Shown: piece by piece, positions 1-6,303 of the stretch
Layout of the letters: every line of letters starts with the position of its first letter
How positions within the stretch are numbered: position 1 is the stretch's first letter
Assembly (NCBI GenBank): GCA_938016235.1
Contig: CALLPU010000020.1
Coordinates: 1 to 8,449, forward strand
Reading direction: 5' to 3'
DNA length: 8,449 nucleotides
From: an uncultured Granulosicoccus sp.
Lineage (GTDB): Bacteria; Pseudomonadota; Gammaproteobacteria; Granulosicoccales; Granulosicoccaceae
The notes under the pieces: generated by a model
Seen by the model: the letters and a program-made list of their open reading frames with translations, nothing else
The model's database searches: none
Told to the model about the DNA's origin: nothing
Translations under genes and position numbers: made by a program

Positions 1-546
1 GCCTGCTTTTCCCGAGCGCCATATCAGGACAGCCAGAACCAGCGCTAGAAACGCATCCACTTCCATGTCAAATCGAGCACCGAAAGTAGATGCCAGCCGA
101 CTGCGTCGCGCCAGATAACCGTCAACACCGTCCAGCGCCAGCAGCGCCAGCACGGCTGCTGATACCACCCAGAGAAACGCTGTTCCGCTGGAGTCTGAGA
201 ACAGGGATGCATCGTTGACCAGCGGTATGAGTGCAGCCAGCAGCGCTGTTCCCGCCGCACGCACGGACGTGATCATGTTTGCCGGGCCAAAAACACCATG
301 AACATGGGTAGGTAGTGCGCGTCGAATCAACAACACCATACCCAGCCAGATGATCAGTGATGTGATGATTGGCTGTAAGCCAGCATCGAAGCCGTTGCTT
401 AGCGTTAGTACGCCGATAACCACAATCAACGAGCAGACGAGTAGCGTGGTGTTTGCGCCGCGCGGAGTGCGCGGCTTGTCGGGATGCACATCAGGTTGTG
501 TCTGTTGTGATGCCAGCTTTGGCGCATTAACAGGCGATGAAATCAA
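1..546 (-). CDS. CDP-alcohol phosphatidyltransferase family protein (3' end beyond window)
   Basis: This integral membrane enzyme would transfer a phospho-alcohol moiety from a CDP-alcohol to an acceptor alcohol, as phospholipid synthases of the family do; its substrate cannot be read from the sequence. The first 182 residues are visible. A hydrophilic N-terminus of about 33 residues precedes hydrophobic segments at about 34-52, 57-75, 97-110 and 123-139. An N-terminal family-like GPANMIT stretch lies at 87-93. The signature DG-x2-AR-x8-G-x3-D-x3-D is complete: D142, G143, A146, R147, G156, D160, D164. The frame has no ATG near its start. I chose TTG at 546-544 because it overlaps the TGA of the upstream RibA-like gene (shared bases 543-546) and has GGAG at 558-555, 8 nt upstream, which implies translational coupling. 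The C-terminal membrane helices lie off the left edge. The family call is sure; the start is moderately sure. Confidence 0.85.
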   Translation of the reverse strand, partial: MISSPVNAPKLASQQTQPDVHPDKPRTPRGANTTLLVCSLIVVIGVLTLSNGFDAGLQPIITSLIIWLGMVLLIRRALPTHVHGVFGPANMITSVRAAGTALLAALIPLVNDASLFSDSSGTAFLWVVSAAVLALLALDGVDGYLARRSRLASTFGARFDMEVDAFLALVLAVLIWRSGKAG

Positions 547-1640
547 CCCACCGACTCCATACTCAAGTGACCAGAGCGTTCGCGCTTGGTCTCCAGATAT
601 CGGGCGTTGTGCACATTGACGGTGGCGACGGAGGGAAGGCGCGCTACCACATCGATGCCTTCGCTGCGCAGCGCATCGATTTTTTCCGGATTATTGGTGA
701 TCAGACGAATCTGTCGGATGTTCAAGGCGCGCAACATCGTCGCGGCTGCCTGGTAGCGACGTGCATCGGCGGAAAAGCCCAGGTATTGATTGGCTTCAAT
801 GGTATCCAGCCCCTGGGCCTGCAACTGGTAAGCTCTCAGTTTACTGGCCAGGCCAATCCCTCTGCCTTCTTGTGAGATGTACAGCAAGACGCCACCACCG
901 GTGCGGGCCATCGTGGCGATTGCCCCTTGAAGTTGTTCGCCGCAGTCGCATTTCAGGCTGCCCATGATGTCACCGGTAAAGCACGATGAGTGAACTCTGA
1001 CATCAACGGGTTTACTCATATCGGGGGTGCCAACGGTCATGGCAACATGCTCTGCCGTTCCGTGCGCTTCCCGGAATACCCGTAGTGAGGTGTGATCGGC
1101 TGTGGCTAAGGGCACCTGAGCGCAACTCAATTCGATCAACGAAGCCGTGTCAGCCCGATACGCATATGCAGATGTCACCGACAGCTGCAGCACACCTCTG
1201 TCGCTTACAGGTTGGGTATAGAGCAGCAAGGCTGGCAGAACAGCTGCTTGCTGGATGAGCCGCAACGCCGCCGTGGCTCTGGCATCTTCCTGCGGTTGCC
1301 AGTTCAACGGCTCCTCGACATCGCTCTGCAACGGACCCAGACCGGCAAGCGACAGGATGCGTGCCAGGCGTGTTGATGCTGGCAGATTGATTACCGCTGC
1401 CTGAGTCTGGCCACTGCCGCCAAGTACCTGAGCTCGCATGGGTGACAACAAGAGTTTGCAATCGCCGGTTTCTGTGATGTGCTTCAGAGTAGTTGCATCC
1501 AGCGTTTCCACCAGTCGAATGGTGCATAGGCCGTTATCGTCTACCAGTGTGACTTCGCGACCTCGCTGCAGTTCAACAATACACCGCTCAGCGTCTAGAT
1601 TCCTGTCGCTGTCAACACGCGTGTTTCGAAAATGACTCAT
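543..1640 (-). CDS. ribA: GTP cyclohydrolase II-like protein with degenerate RibB-like N-terminal region
   Basis: GTP cyclohydrolase II opens the imidazole ring of GTP, releasing formate and pyrophosphate to give 2,5-diamino-6-ribosylamino-pyrimidinone phosphate, the first step of riboflavin synthesis. The C-terminal domain (about 170-355 of 365 residues) keeps the expected catalytic set by comparison with E. coli RibA: zinc ligands C220, C231 and C233 in HSSCFTGD and CDCG, QEGRGIGL at 257-264, Y271, D292 and R294, TNNP at 315-318, and the YLETK end. The first 165 residues resemble a DHBP synthase (RibB) domain only faintly: GREVTLVDD at 27-35 recalls the RibB VVVVDDEDRENEGD motif, but the acidic catalytic stretch is missing. 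A GTP cyclohydrolase activity is therefore likely and DHBP synthase activity unlikely. It heads a leftward unit with the phosphatidyltransferase and diverges from the RibD-like gene. The ATG at 1640 has only a weak Shine-Dalgarno sequence. It is probably a paralogue of the housekeeping enzyme. Confidence 0.88.
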   Translation of the reverse strand: MSHFRNTRVDSDRNLDAERCIVELQRGREVTLVDDNGLCTIRLVETLDATTLKHITETGDCKLLLSPMRAQVLGGSGQTQAAVINLPASTRLARILSLAGLGPLQSDVEEPLNWQPQEDARATAALRLIQQAAVLPALLLYTQPVSDRGVLQLSVTSAYAYRADTASLIELSCAQVPLATADHTSLRVFREAHGTAEHVAMTVGTPDMSKPVDVRVHSSCFTGDIMGSLKCDCGEQLQGAIATMARTGGGVLLYISQEGRGIGLASKLRAYQLQAQGLDTIEANQYLGFSADARRYQAAATMLRALNIRQIRLITNNPEKIDALRSEGIDVVARLPSVATVNVHNARYLETKRERSGHLSMESVG

Positions 1641-1764
1641 CCGTTAAACAGTTAAATTGCGTAATTGTTTATATACGATGACATCTTGACGTTGGGTCGG
1701 GTGTAATTTGTCATGATTACGTGCATTGTGCCTCCAATAATCCGCTAACACTGGTCTGCAGCTC
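1641..1764. promoter_or_regulatory. Divergent intergenic promoter region between the RibA-like and RibD-like genes
   Basis: This 124-bp AT-rich spacer must carry promoters for both directions. Rightward, TTGACG at 1686-1691 with TGTCAT at 1709-1714 (17-bp spacer) is a possible weak sigma70 pair. Leftward, TATAAA at 1673-1668 could be a -10 box, but no good -35 lies at the right distance, which would fit activator dependence. GTAATT occurs at 1661-1666 and again at 1703-1708, 42 bp apart (four helical turns). The second copy belongs to an imperfect inverted repeat, GTAAT (1703-1707) and ATTAC (1716-1720). GTTAAA is repeated at 1643-1648 and 1651-1656 next to the RibA-like start. No riboswitch-like conserved fold is apparent. 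Promoter calls are by eye. Confidence 0.4.
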
Positions 1765-2769
1765 TTGAACAGCCATCCTGTCACAACCCCTGTCGAAGCG
1801 GCGCAAACGCGCGGCTGGCAGCTATTGCTCGCTGCACGGGGAGTCATGGAGGACAGTGCCCCTGCCGACGTTGTCAGTCTTCATTACAACACGTCAACAG
1901 GTGGTGTTGATGTCTATCCGGGGATGCGGCAAGCAGCCGATTTGCACTACACCCAAGATCAGCGATGGGTCTATAGCGAAGCGCTACCGTCAGCCACCAT
2001 TGCGCTGCTGGATCTGTACCTTCCCGTGCTCGGATCTCATGCCTGTCCTTCGGTCGTGGTCGGGCATCTTGGGCAGAGTATTGATGCCAGAATTGCCACG
2101 CCATCGGGTGATGCGTTTTTTGTCACCGGCGAAGAAAACAGGGCTCATCTGCATCGCATGCGTGCACTGTGTCACGCGGTTATCGTGGGTGCCGAAACGG
2201 TGGTGATTGATAACCCGCAGCTGACAACGCGGGCAGTGGCAGGGCCTGACCCTGTTCGGGTTGTGCTCGACCCGTCGGCTCGAATCAGCAGCGATAACAA
2301 CTTGCTGGCCAACCATAAAACCGCTACCTGGCTGGTGCACAGTGCATCTGCGGATCTCTCAGCATTCGCAGATCCGCCCAATGTTCAACGGATCATCATG
2401 CCCGCATCAGATTCTCGCCTGGCCTTGCCTGCTGTGTTGAGCGAGTTGCAAAAGCGGGGTGTTTATCGGGTGTTCGTTGAAGGCGGCGGCGTCACCGTTT
2501 CAGGCATGTTGAATGCAGGCTGCCTTGATCGCATGCAGGTGGCCATTGCCCCGGTACTGGTGGGCGAGGGTCGAGCGGCACTTCAACTACCGCCAGCGAT
2601 CAGTATGCAAAATGCCCTGCGACCGCCGGTCAAGGTTTTTCGCATGGGCGAGGATATCCTGTGGGACTTCAATCTTCGCGATTCGGTTAAATCGGATGTC
2701 ACGTCACAGAGCAAGGTAGACGAGGCAACAGTTGCCTCCGTCCTGACTGGCATTGAGCGGTTGATGTGA
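1765..2769 (+). CDS. RibD C-terminal-type reductase (no deaminase domain)
   Basis: The protein belongs to the dihydrofolate-reductase-like RibD_C family, whose riboflavin members reduce the ribosylamino side chain of the diaminopyrimidine phosphate to ribitylamino using NADPH. The domain spans about 95-305 of 334 residues: QSIDARIAT at 104-112, TG at 121-122, RMRA at 131-134, VGAETVVIDNPQLT at 141-154, VRVVLDP at 164-170, FVEGGG at 237-242 and VLVGEG at 264-269. The zinc deaminase domain of bifunctional RibD (HAE and PCxxxxC motifs) is absent. In its place are about 90 residues of unrecognised sequence, including a WQLLLAA patch at 18-24. The frame opens with a TTG at 1765 that lacks a clear ribosome-binding site. 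The ATG at 1846 is an alternative, but its GGGGAG lies only 2 nt upstream. The gene converges with the methyltransferase, 36 bp away. The actual substrate is inferred from the neighbouring RibA-like gene. Confidence 0.85.
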   Translation: MNSHPVTTPVEAAQTRGWQLLLAARGVMEDSAPADVVSLHYNTSTGGVDVYPGMRQAADLHYTQDQRWVYSEALPSATIALLDLYLPVLGSHACPSVVVGHLGQSIDARIATPSGDAFFVTGEENRAHLHRMRALCHAVIVGAETVVIDNPQLTTRAVAGPDPVRVVLDPSARISSDNNLLANHKTATWLVHSASADLSAFADPPNVQRIIMPASDSRLALPAVLSELQKRGVYRVFVEGGGVTVSGMLNAGCLDRMQVAIAPVLVGEGRAALQLPPAISMQNALRPPVKVFRMGEDILWDFNLRDSVKSDVTSQSKVDEATVASVLTGIERLM

Positions 2770-2799
2770 TCGTGCAGGAGTTCTGATGGCGCGAGCAGG

Positions 2800-2817
2800 T
2801 CACCGCTATAGCTGTGA
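2800..2817. repeat. 18-bp near-palindrome between the convergent genes
   Basis: TCACCGCTATAGCTGTGA is palindromic at 8 of 9 base pairs and includes the methyltransferase TAG stop at 2808-2806. It sits in the convergent junction 31 bp after the RibD-like stop. It could form a short hairpin with a TATA loop and act as a weak bidirectional transcription stop. No T-tract follows on either strand, so I do not call a classical intrinsic terminator. Confidence 0.35.
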
Positions 2818-3705
2818 CGGCGGCAGGCCCAGGACATCGGTATGGCCCACTTGCAACGATGATTGCTTCTCTGTAACGGCCGCTGTTCGTTGTTCCATCC
2901 ACTCGGCAACCATCGGCTGAGCAGTGGAATCCTGCTCGATGGCTGCAGGTCCCCAACCGTTGACAAGCGCTTGTTGCAAATCCAGAGATTCGTGATCCAG
3001 CTGCCAGTGACTGTCGCCGGTGAAAACCCGGTGCCGGATACTCAGGTTTTCTTCAAAGAAAGCATGTGCCTGAGGGCCCAGCGCAGGTCCGAAGCCTTTA
3101 TCCTTGAGTTGATGGGCGTTCAGTAAATTGGTGATTTGAGCATCGGTTCGTAGTGGTTCATGCCATTGCACATGACCGTTGTAATTCAACACAAACAACG
3201 TGGCGCAATGATGGAAGATACAATAACGGGCAAGTAGTTCAAGCCACGCCGCTGAAGTGAGATCCAATAGCGCAGAGCCTGTCACCAGATGCGCTTCAGC
3301 CAGGGGCAGAGTGGTCAGGCTGTTTGCCAGGTCGCATTGTTGCCAGGTCACCTGTGCGTTGAAGTGTTCTGCATCAACCTGCACCGAGTATGCATCCGCA
3401 CGAAAGCCGTAACCATGCTGATCACACCAGCCCCGCAGTCGTTGGGTCATGGCACTCAGTAACAGGGGATCGTTGTCATAGAGGGTCCAGTGCTGTGCGT
3501 GACCGAGTCTGGGGCTCAGATAACGAAAATTGGAACCCGTGCCGGCGCCTAGTTCGACGACGTGCAGGTTGTCCAGCGGTTCAGTCCACTCGATCAGCTG
3601 GTGAGTCAGCTGCAGATTGCGGGCACGGTGATCGGCGTCTTCGCGCAGTGCCAGCCAGTCGGCTGAAAAACCCTCGGGAGGCTGGGCGTCAGTCGTATCA
3701 GACAT
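2806..3705 (-). CDS. Class I SAM-dependent methyltransferase
   Basis: This protein probably transfers a methyl group from S-adenosylmethionine to a small molecule made by the locus; the acceptor is unknown. Its 299 residues show a Rossmann-type motif I, VVELGAGTGSN at 49-59, followed by an acidic motif II region, LYDNDP at 75-80, and WQQCDL at 121-126 and VTGSALLDL at 141-149 as later core strands. An N-terminal stretch, WLALREDADHRARN at 17-30, looks like a family signature ahead of the core. The ATG at 3705 overlaps the end of the glycosyltransferase gene by 8 nt, with AAGAG about 11 nt upstream. It is the last gene of the four-gene leftward operon and converges on the RibD-like gene. There is no signal peptide or membrane segment, so it should be cytoplasmic. 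The fold assignment is firm and the substrate is not. Confidence 0.85.
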   Translation of the reverse strand: MSDTTDAQPPEGFSADWLALREDADHRARNLQLTHQLIEWTEPLDNLHVVELGAGTGSNFRYLSPRLGHAQHWTLYDNDPLLLSAMTQRLRGWCDQHGYGFRADAYSVQVDAEHFNAQVTWQQCDLANSLTTLPLAEAHLVTGSALLDLTSAAWLELLARYCIFHHCATLFVLNYNGHVQWHEPLRTDAQITNLLNAHQLKDKGFGPALGPQAHAFFEENLSIRHRVFTGDSHWQLDHESLDLQQALVNGWGPAAIEQDSTAQPMVAEWMEQRTAAVTEKQSSLQVGHTDVLGLPPSQL

Positions 3706-4756
3706 TCAGGTAGTGGCTCTTCATGATTGCAGTTTCGAATTCCTGTGCCGCGGTTCTCCACGATCGGATGGATTTTCTGGCGTGCAAGGCACCCTGGCGA
3801 AGCTCTTTCATCAGCTGTTTGTCTTGCATGACACGACGCAGATTGCCCGCCAGCGCATGAACATCCCCGGGTGGAGACAACAGACCCGCCTCCACAGGTA
3901 GTGTGTCTGACAGGGCGCCTCCTGCGGTTGCAACGACTGGCAAGCCATAGGCAATGGCTTCATCCAGTACCATGCCATAACCTTCATGAAAAGAGGCCAG
4001 GACAAACAGGTCTGATTGTTCAAAACGGATGGCCAGTTGCTGCTCATCCAGCTCTCCCAGAAACGTCACACGCGACTCCATGCTGAACGCCTCGCATTGT
4101 GCTTTGAGCTGTTCAAAGGTGATGCTATCCCGATCGGGGCTGCCGACCAGATACAGGTGCCAGCGCTCATCCTTTAGCTGTGCAAGTGCCTCGATAAGAA
4201 CAGCGTGGCCTTTGCGGGGGGTAAGTGTTGCCACACACAGCATGTCCAGCCCGGCCGATGAACTACCCGTTGCAACAGGCGCAGGATCAGTACCCGGGCA
4301 CACCACCGACAGCTTGTTGGTAGGCACGGCAAAGTGATGCAATGAATCTGCCGTGCTCTGGCTAGTTGTGATCACGTGTGTCGCACAAGCCAGTGCCCGG
4401 GTTTCCAGATCCGTCAGTAACGCTGCTGAAGCGGTGCTGATGCCCGTTTCCATGGCCAATGGATGATGTATAAGAGCGATGAATCGCAGTCGTTGCTGGT
4501 GGGTTTTCAGCTGATCCGGCAACACGCTATAGGCGAGGCCATCGAACACCACGGTAGAATCGTCGGGTATGGACTCAAGCTGCGAGTGGGCCGACTGCCT
4601 GTCGGTTTCATCCGGAAACGGGTAGTGGCCGTCCAATGAAACCAGCTCTACGGTCCAGCCCTGCTGCTGCAGTGACTGTATGATCGCCTTGTCATAACGG
4701 TACCCGCCGGTGCGAGTATTGATGTCGCCGGGTACCACGAAGTGAAGTGTCTTCAA
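3698..4756 (-). CDS. GT4-family (GT-B fold) glycosyltransferase
   Basis: This retaining glycosyltransferase probably moves a sugar from a nucleotide-sugar donor to the product of the locus or to a lipid acceptor. The N-terminal domain opens with a typical strand and glycine-rich loop, LHFVVPGDI then GGYRYD (17-22), and carries HH at 97-98. The C-terminal donor domain begins near 170 with LCVATLTPRKGH (173-184), a common GT4 motif. The EX7E motif is present as E258 and E266 within SFHEGYGMVLDEA, followed by GLPVVATAGGA. The length of 352 is normal for the family. The start is TTG at 4756-4754, since the frame begins with a natural GT4 N-terminus and has no nearby ATG; the ribosome-binding site is weak. 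It lies 9 nt after the PTPS-like stop and overlaps the methyltransferase start. It has no transmembrane segment, and the sugar and acceptor are unknown. Confidence 0.9.
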   Translation of the reverse strand: MKTLHFVVPGDINTRTGGYRYDKAIIQSLQQQGWTVELVSLDGHYPFPDETDRQSAHSQLESIPDDSTVVFDGLAYSVLPDQLKTHQQRLRFIALIHHPLAMETGISTASAALLTDLETRALACATHVITTSQSTADSLHHFAVPTNKLSVVCPGTDPAPVATGSSSAGLDMLCVATLTPRKGHAVLIEALAQLKDERWHLYLVGSPDRDSITFEQLKAQCEAFSMESRVTFLGELDEQQLAIRFEQSDLFVLASFHEGYGMVLDEAIAYGLPVVATAGGALSDTLPVEAGLLSPPGDVHALAGNLRRVMQDKQLMKELRQGALHARKSIRSWRTAAQEFETAIMKSHYLNV

Positions 4757-4765
4757 CGCGATACT

Positions 4766-5170
4766 TCAGGCAGGTAGCTCTGCCTCAAAGGCGGCCCAGG
4801 CGACGTGGGACTCATGCAAGGTCACCTTCAGGCTGGTCAGGCCGCTGGCAGCAGGGCCGAGTTTGCCTTGCTTTATCAACTTGGCAATACGGTCGAAAAT
4901 CACGGAGGCCAGGAATTCGGTGGTGGTGTTCTTACCGGCAAATTCCGGCACTTCGTCGAGATTCTTGTAGTTCAGCTCTGCCAAAACCGCTGCCAGTGAC
5001 TGGCTGGCAAGCCCGATATCCACAACCAGTCCATCACTGTCGAGCTGTGGCCGGCGCATTTCGAGATCCACGATGTAAGTGGCTCCGTGCATTCCCTGCG
5101 CAGGCCCGAATATGTCGCCCTTGAAACTGTGGGCGATCATGAAGTGTTCTCTGACATTCAAGCTGTACAA
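4766..5170 (-). CDS. 6-pyruvoyltetrahydropterin synthase/QueD-fold protein with altered active site
   Basis: Family members (PTPS, QueD) convert 7,8-dihydroneopterin triphosphate to 6-pyruvoyl- or 6-carboxy-tetrahydropterin, using three zinc-binding histidines and a catalytic Cys and His. This 134-residue protein has the usual single-domain length and keeps H14 in the MIAHSF segment, H28 in MHGAT, the GLVVDIG segment (47-53), NTTTEF (81-86) and the pterin-anchoring E120 in LHES. However, the usual HGH is HGA (A30 in place of the third zinc ligand), the catalytic Cys position four residues before H28 is A24, and the LDH catalytic histidine region reads NYKNLD (67-72). It may bind a pterin or pyrimidine without performing standard chemistry, or do a variant reaction. 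The TTG start is well supported by AGGAG (5183-5179) 8 nt upstream. It is the second gene of the operon, 27 nt after the dehydrogenase. Confidence 0.85.
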   Translation of the reverse strand: MYSLNVREHFMIAHSFKGDIFGPAQGMHGATYIVDLEMRRPQLDSDGLVVDIGLASQSLAAVLAELNYKNLDEVPEFAGKNTTTEFLASVIFDRIAKLIKQGKLGPAASGLTSLKVTLHESHVAWAAFEAELPA

Positions 5171-5178
5171 GCGATATG

Positions 5179-5183
5179 CTCCT
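5179..5183 (-). promoter_or_regulatory. Ribosome-binding site deciding the TTG start of the PTPS-like gene
   Basis: On the minus strand AGGAG lies 8 nt upstream of TTG at 5170-5168, an ideal spacing. There is no ATG or GTG at a comparable position, so this site fixes the non-ATG start. Confidence 0.7.
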
Positions 5184-5197
5184 GTGAAGAGGTAAAG

Positions 5198-6190
5198 TCA
5201 GTCATCGTAACGAATACGGTGACACAATGCCTTGTGATCCTGACTCACCAACGCGCCGTAGGCGCCGGGCAGGTCGCGAAAATGGCTCTCGCCACTGATT
5301 AAAACGGCAAGCGTTGTATCCTGCAGCAACGACATGGCCAGTGTCAGTCGTCTGTTGAAGTTCCATCGACTCTGATGACTGGCTGGTAGTCTGCCTACCT
5401 GTGACGACTTCAACGTGAGCCGTTTAGAATGAAACGCGCTACCCAGCGGTAACGATACGGATTGATTGCCATACCAGCTCAATTCGACCACGGTAGCTTC
5501 GATGGCGGCAAGACCGATAGCGGTTTGTATACCGGCTTCGGTAGCCGACGCATGGAAAACCAGATCTCTCTCCCGGCTTGCCATGGTGGGTAGCGTGAAG
5601 TGCACACCGAGTTGACTGGCTATTGCCTCTCGATCAGGATTGATGTCAATGAGTTCAACATCGCACCCTGGAATCTGTGCTGCGAGCCATGCGATCAAAC
5701 AACCCACGACACCGCCGCCGACCACGCTGATACGCTCACCGATCGAAGGCCCGGCATCCCACAACGCGTTGACGGCGGTTTCCATGTTGGCGCACAACAC
5801 GGCTTGCTCAGTGGGTACGCAGGCAGGGATTACGGTGACAGCGCTGGTTGGTACCACATAGCGCGTTTGGTGCGGGAACAGACAGAAGACACGTTCACCG
5901 AGCAACGGTGCAGGACCTTGTTCAACGATACCCACGTTGATATAGCCGTACTTCAGAGGGAAATTGAAGTCTCCTTCCTGAAACGGAGCCCGCATGCGCT
6001 CGTACTCACTGATGGGCACAGAGCCTGAATACACCAGTGATTCGGTGCCTCGACTGATGGCGCTGTAAATCGTTTTGATCATCACGTGATGATCGTCGCA
6101 GGAGGGTAGCGGCATGTCGCGAATTTCCGCTTGCCGCGCAGAGCTTATCCAGAGTGCGGATGCACGGGTAATTCGGCCTGAATGCGACAT
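5198..6190 (-). CDS. MDR-superfamily alcohol dehydrogenase-like oxidoreductase lacking zinc ligands
   Basis: This is a 330-residue medium-chain dehydrogenase/reductase. The N-terminal catalytic domain holds SAISRGTESLVYSG (43-56), the pattern seen in BchC-like and related 'zinc-binding' dehydrogenases. The nucleotide-binding domain has VVGGGVVG at 156-163 and ends its second strand in the acidic ELIDIN (179-184), suggesting NAD(H) preference. The usual catalytic zinc Cys is Ser or absent (SAISRG), the GHE histidine motif is replaced by YGYINVG (81-87), and the four-Cys structural zinc lobe is missing. The enzyme is therefore probably zinc-independent. It is the first gene of the leftward operon. 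The ATG at 6190 has no clear Shine-Dalgarno sequence and is directly preceded by a small inverted repeat. The substrate is unknown; by context it may oxidise or reduce a side chain of a pterin- or ribityl-type intermediate. Confidence 0.85.
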   Translation of the reverse strand: MSHSGRITRASALWISSARQAEIRDMPLPSCDDHHVMIKTIYSAISRGTESLVYSGSVPISEYERMRAPFQEGDFNFPLKYGYINVGIVEQGPAPLLGERVFCLFPHQTRYVVPTSAVTVIPACVPTEQAVLCANMETAVNALWDAGPSIGERISVVGGGVVGCLIAWLAAQIPGCDVELIDINPDREAIASQLGVHFTLPTMASRERDLVFHASATEAGIQTAIGLAAIEATVVELSWYGNQSVSLPLGSAFHSKRLTLKSSQVGRLPASHQSRWNFNRRLTLAMSLLQDTTLAVLISGESHFRDLPGAYGALVSQDHKALCHRIRYDD

Positions 6191-6196
6191 GGAAGT

Positions 6197-6209
6197 ATTA
6201 CGTTGTAAT
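6197..6209. repeat. Inverted repeat ATTAC-GTT-GTAAT next to the dehydrogenase start
   Basis: Perfect 5-bp arms with a 3-nt spacer lie 7-19 nt upstream of the ATG at 6190. It may be a protein-binding site, or an mRNA hairpin that affects initiation. The same half-sites occur in the 1641-1764 spacer. Confidence 0.5.
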
Positions 6210-6263
6210 GCTGATGGATTGGCCAGCGGGCATGCGCTGACTGTCGTGTGCGGCTGGCCTTTG

Positions 6264-6281
6264 CGTTATCGTAGTATAACG
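6264..6281. repeat. Operator-like inverted repeat CGTTAT-N6-ATAACG
   Basis: Perfect 6-bp arms (6264-6269 and 6276-6281) surround a 6-bp spacer and contain the putative minus-strand -10 box TATACT. A dimeric regulator bound here would overlap the promoter. Confidence 0.5.
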
Positions 6282-6288
6282 GGTGGAT

Positions 6289-6303
6289 GCCAGTCGTACT
6301 GGC
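6289..6303. repeat. Inverted repeat GCCAGT-CGT-ACTGGC
   Basis: Perfect 6-bp arms with a 3-bp spacer lie between the GGDEF stop and the putative -10 of the next operon, close to the expected -35 position. It could be an operator or the stem of a weak terminator for the GGDEF gene. No T-tract follows on the minus strand. Confidence 0.45.

Noticed and set aside
45..260. Minus-strand reading frame of 71 codons
   Set aside because: It is an out-of-frame shadow of the phosphatidyltransferase gene, whose signature motif is complete in the other frame.
1644..1847. Minus-strand reading frame of 67 codons across the divergent spacer
   Set aside because: It overlaps the start of the RibD-like gene and the promoter region and shows no recognisable protein features.
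543..2769. A normal riboflavin biosynthesis operon
   Set aside because: The RibD deaminase domain, riboflavin synthase and lumazine synthase are absent, the RibB part is degenerate, and no FMN riboswitch-like sequence is apparent at 1641-1764.
2770..2805. Intrinsic terminator between the convergent genes
   Set aside because: Only a short near-palindrome is present, with no GC-rich stem followed by a T-tract on either strand.
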